In this document: piece by piece, positions 48,090 to 59,717 of the stretch
How the letters are laid out: each line of letters begins with the position of its first letter
Numbering within the stretch: the first letter of the stretch is position 1
Assembly (NCBI RefSeq): GCF_003473485.1
Contig: NC_053044.1
Span: 53,980,091-54,044,090 of the forward strand
DNA from: Medicago truncatula
Taxonomy: Eukaryota; Streptophyta; Magnoliopsida; Fabales; Fabaceae
Length of the DNA: 64,000 nt
Direction of reading: 5' to 3'
Program-made: the position numbers and the translations under genes
Notes under the pieces: model-generated
Told to the model about the DNA's origin: nothing
The model's database searches: none
The model's input: only the letters and a program-made list of their open reading frames with translations

Positions 48090-51000
48090 ATGGCAACGAC
48101 AGAATCGGATCTTGATGAGTTTTTGAATCTCGATTATGAGTTTCGGTATCCAAGTCTTGCCGATACGGAGGCTTTCATGACCGGAGTTTGCTCCGCCGCT
48201 TTCCAAACTCTTCTTCTACCGGTAAACTCTTCTCTCTTTCAATCAATTTTTGTTTATTAATTCTGAAACTGAAATTAATGTTTTGTCACCTCTGATGACG
48301 TGGAATCCTACCATGCATGCAGTTTGTGTGAGGATCGCTCAACGCTTACTTAACAGGAAATAACAAGAACAAACTTTACAACTATGTCTTAAAATAAAAC
48401 AAAAGTGACGATTTTTCCAATAAAATAAGTTAATTGTTTTTGAAATGATTTATAATCGTTCTACATCAGATTTAGGATTGAGACGTATGAGAGAAAGGAA
48501 GGCATTAGAAATTTTGCTAAGTATGAAAAAAAATAGTTTGTGGACATATTGGGGAGTTAAGAAGAGGGTAAGTGAAAAAGGTCCTCATGTTGAATGAATG
48601 TGGTGGGTTGCTTCCTTATGAAGAATTTTTGTGAGCAAAAAGACTTGGTAACTTGTGTGAACGCAATGACTTTGGTGTGTGGGCCTTTTTTTTTATTAAT
48701 GTCTTGCTCTCTCTCTTTTGGAGTTGGACCCAATGTCTTCAATCCATAATAGTACAGTTCCAGCCAGCACCAACAATCTTGTCTTTATTTCTTAATTAAG
48801 ATTAGTTATAATAATAATATTAGTGGTGGGAATCGAATCCTACACAAGATTAATATTATTTGCATTCGGTTTACTTTAAATTCACGCACCCGGTGGATTG
48901 GTGGAACTGAGAATTATAAAGATGACTAGTACTAATTTTAAGGTCGTATTAAAAAATATTTTGTGAAATATTCGAGTTAGTGAATCATTTTCCAAGCTAT
49001 TAGTCGTACAAATATTTCCCTCAAATGAAAAAGAGTCTGCTCCACCCGACTGAACTTGCACGTGACTCTTCAAATGAATAAAGGAAAATGAATTTATTGG
49101 CTAAGAGAAGAGCTACTATAATATTAAGCAACGTTTATATCTCTCGTTAGTTCAGAAGAAGAGATACCAATCAATCAATTTATATTAGTTTTAGAACTTA
49201 GAACATTATCAACCTAAGTTACATTTAAAGAATTGTGTATAATTTACCCACATGATGTGAGACCAATAAAAATTATCCACGAGAGATGATTTATTGGCTA
49301 ACATATTTTACTTATAATATGACAATTGTTAGAGAGTAGGGAGAGAGGGGTTAAATTTCAAAATAACAAAAGGTATATGTAAAATTTTGTCAAATACTTT
49401 ATAAGTTTGACATAGATAGTAGACTACAAGTGAATAATTTTCATTGATGCCACATCATGTTGGGGTAAATTATTCACTATTGTTCAAAACTATTGAGAGA
49501 AAACCTTAGAACCAGCATCAATGGTCCGCGCTATTTTATTTTCTGTCCTTTATTACCTTTGCTCATAAACATCTCCGATGTTTACCTTCTTTATTTAAGA
49601 AGGTCTTGTAGTTTTTCTTTAGCAATACATATACTTGTGAAAATAAAAAATAAACAGGGACCCATTTTTATTTCCAAGGTTTTCTTTTATCATCTTCACT
49701 TTAACTAATAAACATGAAGTAAATAGATCCTTCTTAAAAAAAATTGAAATAAATAGATCCAACAGTTTTCGTATAGTTTCCTTTTACAATTTTTGAAAAT
49801 AGATCTAGCATTTTAAGAAATTTTGAAAATGTCAAAACATTGTTCTTATTATTTTTTGAAAACGCATTCTTATCACAATTATTTGCTACGCAAATCTTTC
49901 ATCTTCAATTTAATAAAAAATAAATAAAAATCTTTCATCTTCAACTTAAAATAAACATAAATTTTGTTGAGTAAAATAAGAAATGTGTTCCAAACGTAAA
50001 CCGGTCGTAGTTTTTTTTTTAAGAGTAAACGGATCCTAGTTATTGTCATGTAGAAAGAAGCTAAGTACACATATAAGTTATAACCAATAATTTATTGTCT
50101 TTATTATTTACTAGGTTTATCATTTTTTTGGTAGAACTATGTTCACCATCTTTTGTTGTTAATAATTAATCTCGATAGAAAAAGAAAAAAAAAAGAGTTT
50201 GATTTTGATATGTTGTTAATGGAGAAAGTTTTATACCATCCGTAAATCGCAATATATTATACATATGACTTTATAAGAAGCTATAATTAAAGTCAAATAT
50301 TTTTGTACTAATCGTATTAATATCAAATATATTTTTTTGGTACGAAATGAAGAGGATATATTTCATAAATTTGAGACAACTTCTCAATTGGTCCCCAATA
50401 TGGAGGAGGTTTACCAAAAACTCGCTATTGGTAGTGTATTTTACTACAAATTTGAGCAATATAGAGACATATTGTGAGACTGTCTAAACTTTTTTTTTTT
50501 TTTTCAAACTGTCTAAACTTGATCCAACTGAACTTGAAAAATCCTACCATCCTTTGAAATATACTACATGGTTGCACAAACAAAGAAAAACTATATGGTT
50601 GGTAAAAAAACATTTGAACACATCATTTAATTATTTTAAAAATACACGTTATTTAATCATTTGCTCTTTCTATTTTTTCTTAAGCATGTGAACATGCAAG
50701 ACTTCGTCCCATTCCCATCATTTATTTATAAAGTACTCCTAAATCCTAATACTACCGCCACTATCTGCGTGGACCCGTTTTAAAATTTGCGGTTTGATGA
50801 AGTGATATATACTTTGTTAGATACATGCGTAGTTTATGATCTATAGTGTATGCTGAAGAGTAAAAAAAAGATTGATGTAACAACAGCTACAGCCCTCAAG
50901 AAGAATTTATTTTAGAATACGATCAAAATGTTAGTTCCAGCTTATGCAACCTTTTCATGATTGAATTGCAGGATGTTGTGAGTTCATTTTCAACTTGTGG

Positions 51001-52116
51001 TGGACTAACAAACTCCCAAAACTTTACTCCCAAACACTCCACCATCACTGCTTCTCAGTCATCTATTTATGGCACTGGTATATATATGGTTATTAATTAA
51101 TTAATTAAGTCATTTCAACATTCATTCATTCATTATATATGTATGTAGTTTGACATTTTGGATTGAATTAATTGCATATGGAGCAGTTGGAAGCCCAGTT
51201 TCAGCTAATAAACCAAACAGCAGAGAGAATCATATCAAAGGGACAGCAAGTGGTTCATCGGATCCATCCGATGAAGATAATGAATCAGGTCCTTGTGAAC
51301 AAATTACAAATCCAGTTGATATGAAACGCCAAAGAAGGTATTTCCGTCTAACTTTAAATACAACACTTTTCTTATTATATTTGGTTTTCAAATTATGATA
51401 TAATAATGATTCATGACATGGTTTCAGGAAGGATTCTAATTGCGAGTCAGCCAGGAGGTCAAGGTGGAGAAAACAAGCGCATTTGTCTGAACTTGAGGCT
51501 CAGGTAACTAGTCAATGTTTTGGAGCATAATCTTTTGTGAGATGTATAACAGCTAAACAGCATAAGTAGTCATCATTTTCTTCCCATTTGAATTTTGATC
51601 TCTCAGGTTGAAAAACTGAAACTGGAAAATGCAACACTATATAAACAGTTTACTGATACCAGTCAACAATTTCATGAGGCTGATACAAATAACCGAGTGC
51701 TAAAATCAGATGTTGAAGCTTTGAGAGCTAAGGTATACAGTGAGCTTATTATATAATTATTCATACGAAAATAAATATCACTGATTGAAGAAATTAACTA
51801 ACATATACTATTATAATAGGTGAAGTTAGCTGAGGATATGGTCACTAGAAGCTCTTTCACCACATCACTAAATAATCAATTTCTTCATAATCAATGTCAA
51901 ATGAGCACACCACCACAACTCAACATTCGCCGCATGCCACATGTTTCGCCAACCATCAACTTCCAGCAGGGAAATAGTGCCTCATACGGTGGTGTTGCGG
52001 TTGGCGTGCACAATTCAAATCTTGCTGGGTTTGGAAACTTGGACATGACTTACAATGATGTCGTCGACAATGGGGTCCTAAGCAATGCTATGAGTTGTGT
52101 GACTATTTGGCCTTAA
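48090..52116 (+). CDS. bZIP9: bZIP transcription factor, group C (bZIP9/Opaque2 type), 6 exons
   Basis: Group C bZIP factors bind ACGT-core promoters as dimers, often with group S1 partners, in energy and nitrogen signalling. Exons: 48090-48221, 50972-51077, 51187-51337, 51428-51503, 51607-51732, 51820-52116; GT/AG throughout, 295 residues. The basic region spans residues 126-146 and the zipper follows with Leu at 152, 159, 166, 187 and 194 (Thr 173, Ala 180). The zipper stretch [28 protein letters not shown] and the C-terminal IWP closely match Arabidopsis bZIP9. Asn134 and Arg142 keep the N-x7-R spacing. However, the usual RR-M-x-SNRESA is here [10 protein letters not shown]: Met131 is Lys, 132 is Asp and the DNA-contacting Arg135 is Cys. 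Intron 1 is 2.75 kb. The basic-region intron position (within KRQRR) is the family's usual one. Symbol by similarity. Confidence 0.92.
49222..49488. repeat. MITE-like inverted repeat in bZIP intron 1
   Basis: The left end attgtgtataatttaccc then acatgatgtgag pairs with the right end ccacatcatgttgggg then taaattattcactattgttc. Non-coding. Similar terminal phrase to 18507-18722. Confidence 0.62.
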
Positions 52117-53326
52117 GGGTTTCACTTGATCAAATTTTATATTATGTCATGTTTATTTCATTAGTATATTAAGTTATTGTGTTACTTTGGTTTCTCTTTA
52201 ATTATTATGCCCGTCAATATAGTGTGTTCTCATGTTTATTTTATTTTGTATATTTCTTATAGTAATTTATTGTGAGAAAATTAACCTCTCACTTTTTCAT
52301 ATCACTCAATACAATGCCATGACAGATTATGTGTAGCTAATTAATGTTTCCCTTTTAAAATTAGAGTTGATAAGAGCAATACCATGATGAATGCTACTCT
52401 GTTATGTTTGTTCTTCATCTACGTTTAATTACAATTATTATTAATTAATATTGTTTTAGGTCCAGTTGCACTCATTCTTGTGCCAAACACCTGGCAGGAA
52501 TCATCAGGCAAAGTTTCACCAAATATGCTCAGATCTTATCCTTGTTACAAAACCTCAACTATCTTATTGTTTTATATTTTCGTTTATATGCTGCCAAATT
52601 ACCAAAACAAAGCTATGATGCTATACATGTCAAATAAAAAACGATGTAATTTCTAAAATAAAAGAAAATGATTTCATTGACATGCACTGATTGTTAGAGA
52701 TACACACGAGAATGATGTGTATAGATAGCCTTTGGTTGCTATATGATAATCTTACAGACAACATGCTTAAATTTTATGCACATTTAAGCTTCCAGGTCAA
52801 TGAATAAATGTTCATATGTTACTGCACATTTATAACCAGAAAACTCAATTATGGTATGTGTTATATATTAAAACAGAACTAAATGAATGTGTGAATCATA
52901 GAAGGTAGAAATCATGCCTGACAAAAATTAAATGATTGAACTTAAGTGATTAACAAGTTTCATAAGATCAAATCGATCGGGTGCTCAATTTGATTCTTAA
53001 CTAAAATAATTATCGATCATATTTTACTTACCTCCCGACCACTCTAGGTTACTACAACTTTTTCCTTGGAACCAGATTGTTAAAACCAAAAAATCATGTA
53101 TGACATATATACTAAATGGGATTTGTCTGCAATATTGCAATCAAGATCGATGTAAGCAGATGATGCAAAAAACAAAAAACAAAAACTTCATAATTCATTT
53201 TCATCATAGAATTATACTGTGATAAATCAAAACAATTTAATTTAACTTAATTTAATAGTTTACAGTTGAGGGATCAATAATTATTATTACATTCTAAAAT
53301 CAAGGAATGAACAAACTGGTAAAGTA
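52117..53326. other. intergenic between bZIP and CML genes
   Basis: 3' untranslated sequences of two convergent genes plus AT-rich DNA. No other gene recognised. Confidence 0.45.
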
Positions 53327-53866
53327 TTATCCCATCATCAATTCAAACTCACCAAAATCAACTTTTCCATCAAAGTTCAAATCAACAACCTTAACCATCC
53401 TTTCAATTGTATTCATATCCCAACCTTTATCCAAACCCAAGCAATCAAGCACTCTCTTCAACTCCATTGCATCTATATATCCATCACCATCCTCATCAAA
53501 TATTTTGAAAGCTTCAAGCAATAACTCACTTCTCTTTGACATATCTTCCAATTCACCAAGCACCTCTTCAACAACCACTTCTTCTTCATCATCATCTTGA
53601 AAAGCCTTGTTTTCCTTGTGATCAGAACCATAGATCAAACCAAGCTTCTCCACCACTTGCCTAGCATTTTCCTTCTTGATTCTTCCATTTGTTTCCATTC
53701 CGAAGACAGTAACAAGAGCTCGAATCATCCTTTCGTCGAGCTTGAGCATATTTTGTTGATGATTTTGATCAAGGTGATCATGATGAGGCATTGAGTTTGG
53801 TGGTGAGTTTTTGAATGTTTGTAAAAATTCAACTACAAATTTGGAAAATGCTTCTGTTATACCCAT
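53327..53866 (-). CDS. calmodulin-like calcium-binding protein (CML45/46 type)
   Basis: A calcium sensor with two clear EF-hands in the C-terminal half. Loop 1, residues 124-135, is DEDGDGYIDAME; loop 2, residues 162-173, is DLNFDGKVDFGE. Both have acidic or polar residues at positions 1, 3, 5 and 9 and Glu at 12, so both should bind calcium. An earlier helix-turn-helix (LVTVFGMETNGRIKKENARQ) is a degenerate EF-hand without a proper loop. An acidic linker (DDDEEEVVVEEV, about 91-102) and a hydrophobic N terminus (about 4-17) precede. 179 residues, no intron, as is common for plant CMLs. Start chosen as the first ATG; it fits CML45/46-type N termini. The gene converges on the bZIP gene. Confidence 0.9.
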   Translation of the reverse strand: MGITEAFSKFVVEFLQTFKNSPPNSMPHHDHLDQNHQQNMLKLDERMIRALVTVFGMETNGRIKKENARQVVEKLGLIYGSDHKENKAFQDDDEEEVVVEEVLGELEDMSKRSELLLEAFKIFDEDGDGYIDAMELKRVLDCLGLDKGWDMNTIERMVKVVDLNFDGKVDFGEFELMMG

Positions 53867-54524
53867 TTGAACCTCTTAATAGACCAAAAACACTATGATA
53901 TAACTCTTAAATACTACTTTGAGTAAAATAAAAAGTAAAAAACTCTTGAATACTACTTTGTTATTTGAAAAAAATAAGATTGGAAAAGAACAAGTGAGTA
54001 ATAGAAAGCACAGTGGAAGATTTTGTTTCTATGCTCAAACTAGTGTGACACTTCTTTTATAGTTGGATCATTTGTATTATGCCATTGTTTCAATTGTAAA
54101 TCACTCAAGTGCCACTGTTTGTTGCAATTATCAATTAATAAATGTTAATAATTGTATGCAATTTTATATTTGCATTATAGAGTTCCAAGGCAGCTGGCAC
54201 ATCAATTGAATGTGTTAAGTGCATAATACATGCATTAGTGTATGCAGTATTAGATTAGATGTATTATGAATTTTGGTTTTACTATATTGCATCCAAGGCA
54301 TGGAAAACTGACAAGATGACTGAGAACACTAATCACTGGTACTAAATATTGTCCACCAACACTCCAGAGTGAGTGGTCTCTTCATTGATCAGCACCAGAT
54401 TAAGAAACTATGAATCACTTTACAAAAATGTTCTTCATTAATATTGGTAGAGTAATAAATAGTAGAAAGCATAATAGGAAAATCTCTCAAAAAAAAAAAA
54501 AAAAAAAAAAAAGGAAAAACATAA
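53867..54524. other. promoter side of the CML gene
   Basis: AT-rich. A direct repeat ctcttaaatactactttg / ctcttgaatactactttg occurs near 53906 and 53942, within the presumed leader. A 23-base A run lies at about 54489-54512. Confidence 0.45.
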
Positions 54525-54533
54525 TTAATTAAT

Positions 54534-55151
54534 GGGTGCTGCTAACCGGTGCCCGGGGCACTGGATAAGGAGCAATAAATTGATCAATTCTATTTATTTT
54601 ATCTCAATTAATATGAGAAATAATAAACCAATTAATTAAAATTGTATTCAATACTCTTAAAGGCACAACTATTATATAATTTTGAGAGTTGACCAATTTA
54701 TATACTGTAAAATAGAAACCTAATATTATTTGAATTCTTCTTGTAAATTTTCCTCACAACAGTATTGTTTTTTCCTGTGAATTTTTTTTTGCACCATTTT
54801 TTTTCATCCCGTGAATTTTACTCAGCATATTGTTTTCTTATGCTTTCTTTCATTTTTTTAATTAAAAGTTATTGAAATAATTAAACAAAGACAAGATATT
54901 TTAAAGTCCAAAATAAATTAGCAATTTCAAAGATAAAACATAATCAAATAAGATATCAAATACAAAATCATTAAATGTGTAATTTAGTCCTCTTCAAAAC
55001 AAAATTGCATCCTTTAGAGAGTATTAATCACAGCTTTTATTAATTTTAATTAGTTACTTATTATTTCTCACTTTAATTAAGGTAGATAAGTAGAATTTAT
55101 GAATTTATTGCTTCTTAACCAGTGCCTCCGGGGCATTTGATAGCATTATCC
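54534..55151. mobile_element. Mutator-like MITE (GC-rich ends)
   Basis: The left end GGGTGCTGCTAACCGGTGCC pairs with the right end, reversed GGATAATGCTATCAAATGCC, then both run into ggcactgg-taag-agcaata. The 9-bp flanks TTAATTAAT (54525-54533) and TTAATTTAT (55152-55160) match at 8 positions. The GC-rich tips stand out from the AT-rich interior. 618 bp, non-coding. Confidence 0.78.
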
Positions 55152-55160
55152 TTAATTTAT

Positions 55161-55342
55161 TATTATCAGCCTTGCTATATAATGCGAAGTATATGCCCAC
55201 GACGCACACGATAAAAGGTTGGTAGGATTTTTACATTTTTAAAATAAATAAAGTTAAAACACAGCCTAAAATATATAATCCTATGGCTGCAGTGGATTCG
55301 TTGCTTTTCGTCGCTCAACTATCGTACCATTAAACTTTTTCC

Positions 55343-55385
<43 letters not shown>

Positions 55386-55737
55386 GTAAAATGACATGTA
55401 ATTTAGAACAGACTTATTTTGCTAAATGCCGTGTAATTTAGGATAAGCATATTTTGTTAGAATGACATATAAACTTAGATTAGATGGAATACTTTTAAGA
55501 GGTCTAATTATCATGATCAAAGAAGAACATTTAAAAGCATTAATATTATGTGAGTGTTTTTATTTATTGGTAGAGGGTGAGTTTTTAACTAACATAAATA
55601 AGAGAATAAAAAAATTAAACAATTAATTAATATTTTTTTAAAAATGGTTCCTTCAATAAAGCGGACAGACGAAATACTCCCATATTGATGATTAGTTCTC
55701 TAGTTATTTGAAGGTAGGTTGGTTCTAGACTTCTAGC
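55161..55737. other. intergenic with an (ATT)n microsatellite
   Basis: An ATT microsatellite of about 14 units lies at 55343-55385. Nothing else identified. Confidence 0.6.
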
Positions 55738-55935
55738 AAGGACGGAATGGTTTTTGCTTTGTGTTGATGTTGTTGAAGGACAAGCAATTGATCTACCTCA
55801 TGGGTTTGTTTTGGGTCAAAAGAACTAGGATTGAGTAATGTGGATTTTGAGGTTGTCTCTCAAACGGTAGTTTCAAAGTTTAAAAGCAAAGGGAGACGAC
55901 ATCACGAGGTTTGGAGTTATTATTCGCAACGGTAG
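55738..55935 (+). pseudogene. LINE RNase H fragment
   Basis: Across frameshifts the plus strand reads EGQAIDLPHGFV, then NVDFEVVSQTVVSKF, then KGDDITRFGVIIRN. This is the central stretch of the RVT_3-type RNase H domain of plant L1 elements (E-A-x-x-L, then N-V-x-F-E-x-D-S, then F-G-x-I-I). The second catalytic Asp position is Val here. Fewer than 200 bp remain. Confidence 0.72.
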
Positions 55936-56669
55936 AGGTATACATAGTTTTTTTTTTAGTTGTGTTATTTGAACAACTATTTATGTGATAATTTTTATGA
56001 CAACCATAAATTTATAAAGAAAAAAGGTATTGGTATAAAAATCAAAACAATAGAGAGAGAAAGTAAAAACATAATGTAAGTATGAGAGAGAAAATTGTCA
56101 CAAAAGTTGTCAAAAAATAGTTGTACAAATATCATTTCTCTTTTTTTTTTTTCATAAATTTTATGTTGAATTTACTATGAGGCAAATCAACAAAGTTGCT
56201 CACTTTATAACTGCGACGAGACATCTTATGTTAGTCTCCACATTTTCACTAATGTACCCACTTGTATTCGTACTATTATCATTAATTAAATGAACAAAGT
56301 TATTTCAAGAAAAAAAACTATAGTTGGATGTAAAAATAAAAGTATTACTCCAATGTAGTGAAAAATAAAATAAATCAAATAATGCTCCAAATGGGTGTAC
56401 TCCTTGGTACACTTCCTTTTATTATCTTATTGTAATAATGCTCCAAATGCAAGTCACAAATGAAATGATTTATAGCTTAGGCTGTAGATTGAATCAGATT
56501 TGTGATACAGCCATTTTTTAAATCATGGATGGACAGAAAACGCGTTCAGTTGCTGTGCCAACAAATATTTAAACTTATTTTTGGATCATTTTGTTGGCCT
56601 TTCTTCCTGCAATAATTGTTGTTCATGTCACGTGCACTATTTTTAATTCATTGACAGATGTAGTATTGT
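55936..56669. other. intergenic, no gene seen
   Basis: AT-rich. A pair of inverted stretches (agttgtgttatttgaacaac near 55957 and gttgtacaaatatcatttctc near 56119) suggests a small MITE, not bounded. Confidence 0.35.
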
Positions 56670-56965
56670 GAATTTTTAGAGCTGGAAATACGATCCATAC
56701 AAGGAGGAGAATGGTGCGAGATTCAATCCCCTAAAGATATACAGAGAATGGGAGGGGGTGGGTGTTCAGGGTGGGAGGAATGAGAGAGTGGTAGAAACGG
56801 TTAATTATATTTGCAATCTTCATGGGTTTTGTTTGGTGGTTATGGTGCACCGTCTATGTGCGGCATCTTTTGTATCTTGTTTCGTCCATATCTTGCGTAT
56901 TGCGAGGATGACGTTTAATAATATTTGTTGATTCAAAAAAGAAAAAAATTGCAATCAAAATAATT
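56670..56965 (+). repeat. possible LINE 3' end
   Basis: A G/T-rich stretch ending ttgttgattcaaaaaagaaaaa, similar in style to the LINE 3' regions at 39716 and 15559. No domain readable; tentative. Confidence 0.35.
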
Positions 56966-56984
56966 AAAAAAAAAAACAAAGAGA

Positions 56985-57090
56985 AGTGCTTAGAATAATA
57001 TGGTCTGAGGTTCGAACTCTGGATACCCCACTTCTCCACATTTAAAACATGTGAGCTTCACTCACTAGGCTACCTAACAAAAAAAAAACT
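56985..57090 (+). repeat. tRNA-like SINE fragment, plus strand
   Basis: Contains ggttcgaactctgg (B-box-like), then ccccacttctccac, then cactaggctacctaac and an A tail at about 57079-57088. It is the 3' half of the family seen at 23425, in the opposite orientation. Confidence 0.6.
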
Positions 57091-57909
57091 GAATTATCCT
57101 ACCGAGGATATCGGTCTAAAATGAAACTTTTTCCTTCAAACATATTTTGTTCCATATTAGAGATGTACAATAATCATTTTAAAATTATAACTTTTTGTAA
57201 AGATAAGGGGGAAAAAAGGAAACTTCTATGGTACAGTCACAATTTTAAGTGTATCGGGACTCTTGTTTCACAAAATATATAAATTAAGGATCACTTTAAT
57301 GAAATACAAATGTATTTGTTAATATTTATATTTTAGAAAACATCATTTCATAAGAAAAACCATCATTTCATTGTTTATAAGGATCATATTAAAAAATTTA
57401 CATTTTGTCATAAAAAATAATCAATATTCATTGTTATGAGTAATAAAAATTCTTAAAAATTAAATTTTATTTCGTCGAAGCTTTTGGTAAATAAAATTTA
57501 ATTATCTTAGTTGTCAATGATAGAAAATAATTATTTTTCTTCAAAAAAACAACTCATTTATTATTAATTTTACGACTTGGTGTACCGATACATCTAAATT
57601 TATTGGGTTTACCATAGAACTTGCCGGCAAAAAAACATATTTCTCTAAAGATAGAAAGCTAAAAGAGCATATCTCTAAAAATAGAGGGTCAAAAGATTAT
57701 ATTTTCCTAAAGATAAAGTGCAAAATTGTTTTTATAGGGTTAAAATCATAACTTTTTAAAATTTAAAGGGTTAAAAATACATTTAAACCATAATTATATT
57801 GTAAAAAAATCATATGTGCAATAAGTGTCCACTCATCACGCCTTACCGTAAAGATAAACGACTCATTAGCTAGGGTCCATAAATTTGAATTAATGCAAAA
57901 AATGTATAT
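57091..57909. other. intergenic, no gene seen
   Basis: AT-rich; short repeated phrases (agcatatctctaaa / ttatattttcctaaa near 57660-57715). No gene. Confidence 0.35.
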
Positions 57910-57911
57910 TA

Positions 57912-58062
57912 CTCTCTCCGATCATATTTATAAGCAAAAAATAATTTTTTAGATTCATTGAGTATCTAATGTATTCTGTCTTTAAATGAACTAGATACAT
58001 TAGTCATTCAATGAATCTAAAAAATTGTTTTTTTTTTTGCTTATAAATGTGACCGGAGGAAA
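57912..58062. mobile_element. Stowaway MITE
   Basis: 151-bp hairpin. The left arm ctctctccgatcatatttat then aagcaaaaa pairs with the right arm, reversed tttcctccggtcacatttat. TA on both sides (57910-57911 and 58063-58064). The middle also folds (gattcattgagta against tcattcaatgaatc). Confidence 0.88.
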
Positions 58063-58180
58063 TATGTTTTTTAGGTTTTTGAACTGGAGTTTAAAATAGA
58101 GAGTAGGAGGTAAAGGGAGAGAGAAAATACTATTTAAAAAATGCTCAAATTTAAAAGACCGCAAAATCAATTTTACCTAT

Positions 58181-58638
58181 TTTGTTTTGAATTCTGCTCT
58201 TTACCCAACACAAAACATTCGTGTCCAACTGATTTTCCAAATATACCCAAGCGTGAGTTAAGTCACGTTGTGTGACTTAACTCACGTACCTAATAGCTCA
58301 GCATGACTTAAGTCATGCACCACTTGCCTGTGCGCGAGTTAACTCACGCGGGTTGGTCGGTGGTCTGAGCTCAAGAATACACATTTTTTGGACGGTGGTC
58401 AGTTTTTCAACCTTGATTCTACACATTTTTTTACAAGTTTTACACGTTTTTTTACTACATTTATTGTAGTTATAATCTATGTTACCATTCCCATCTGCTT
58501 CAAACTTCCTCATTTCCTCACATCATTTCACATGAGTTAAGTCACGCAGCGTGACTTAACTCACGCAGAAATATATTTGAAAAATCAGTTAGGCGCGAGT
58601 GTTTTGTGTTGGATAAAGAGCAGAATTCTTTTGTTTTT
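58181..58638. repeat. fold-back element enclosing four palindromes
   Basis: Outer arms 58181-58248 and 58570-58636 are inverted copies (gaattctgctctttaccca and tggataaagagcagaattc; both with cacaaaac and a ttttccaaatata/tatatttgaaaaa edge). Inside lie P1 58252-58286, P2 58301-58318 (gcatgacttaagtcatgc, perfect), P3 58332-58350 (centre agttaact) and P4 58533-58563. P1 and P4 are 14-16-base arms of tgagttaagtcac around a three-base loop. No coding frame. Confidence 0.78.
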
Positions 58639-58930
58639 TCAACCTATATAGAGAGATTGAAATGATAGAAACAAAGAGATAGATAGGATATTGAATCATT
58701 TAATTTGGGGGTCTAAATATCATTACCGTAAAAAATTACTTTAAGTACAACACTCATTTTTTATACTCGAGAAAGAAACTCGTAATTCACCAACACAAAC
58801 CCTTATGCATCCTTCAAGCTCCAACGATCTTGTTAATCTCTAAACTCTCACTACGAAGACACACCTTCCACTAATAATGGTTCAACCAAGTTCTTCTCAT
58901 GGTTCTTTCTCCAAGTAACGTCGTTCGAAT

Positions 58931-59567
58931 TAGGGGTGTTCAAAACCGAACCAATCTAATAAAAAAACCACAAACCAAACCAATTCGAACCGAAACTGCA
59001 AAAAATCGCACTTGGTTCGGATGACTTTTACACTGAATCGTGCGATTCGGTTCGATTTGCGATTTGCATCTCAACAACAAAACCAAACCCCAAGAATAAT
59101 GAATATTACTTAAACATGTACTAGCCCAATTACATAGCTCAAGAATAATCTCTTTCGATTCGATTTTTCCATTGTTGCACCATCAGGTTCGATTCTAATT
59201 CCTTTCCATCTCTTTCAATTTATTTTCAGTGATGAATTTGTTTCATTTACTTCCAAATAATTTGTTTCATGCTTATGTTTCTTCTTAATTTTATCTATTT
59301 TAATATAAGTTTTACCTAATATTTTATCGTATAAACAACAAAATAAAATGTCTTATTTTGTAATAAGTTGGCAATATTAGAGTTAATGTAATATTTTTTT
59401 ATCTCGCGATAAACCGCACAAACCGAACCAATCCAAGCCGAATTGGTTTGATTGGGATGAATTTTTAAAAATCAACCGAACCAAACCAAACCACATGCTT
59501 TTTTATCTCGTAGTTTAGATGACTTTTATGCTTAAAATCGAACCAAACCGCACCGCGATCACCCCTA
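58931..59567. mobile_element. hAT-type MITE with nuaccgaacc-rich interior
   Basis: Ends TAGGGGTGTTC and its inverse GATCACCCCTA. An 8-bp duplication GTTCGAAT (58923-58930) / GTTCGAAC (59568-59575), 7 of 8 matching. The subterminal DNA is full of accgaacc and ggttcgg motifs in both arms, as hAT subterminal repeats are. 637 bp, no transposase. Confidence 0.88.
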
Positions 59568-59717
59568 GTTCGAACCATGCTAATTCCCTACGCCATTCTC
59601 GTTTTTCTTACTATTTCCATGCTAGTTCTTCTTCTCATCAACATCAACCTCATTCACCTTTCACCCCTTCAAAATGTCAACATTGAATATAAATGGTGAC
59701 AAGAATCAAATATATCA

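Noticed and set aside
53307..53600. 97-codon plus-strand Ser-rich frame
   Set aside because: Antisense of the calmodulin-like gene; the EF-hands are on the minus strand.
58313..58513. 66-codon minus-strand Cys/Lys-rich frame
   Set aside because: It lies between palindromes of a fold-back element; the Cys pattern fits no zinc-finger spacing.
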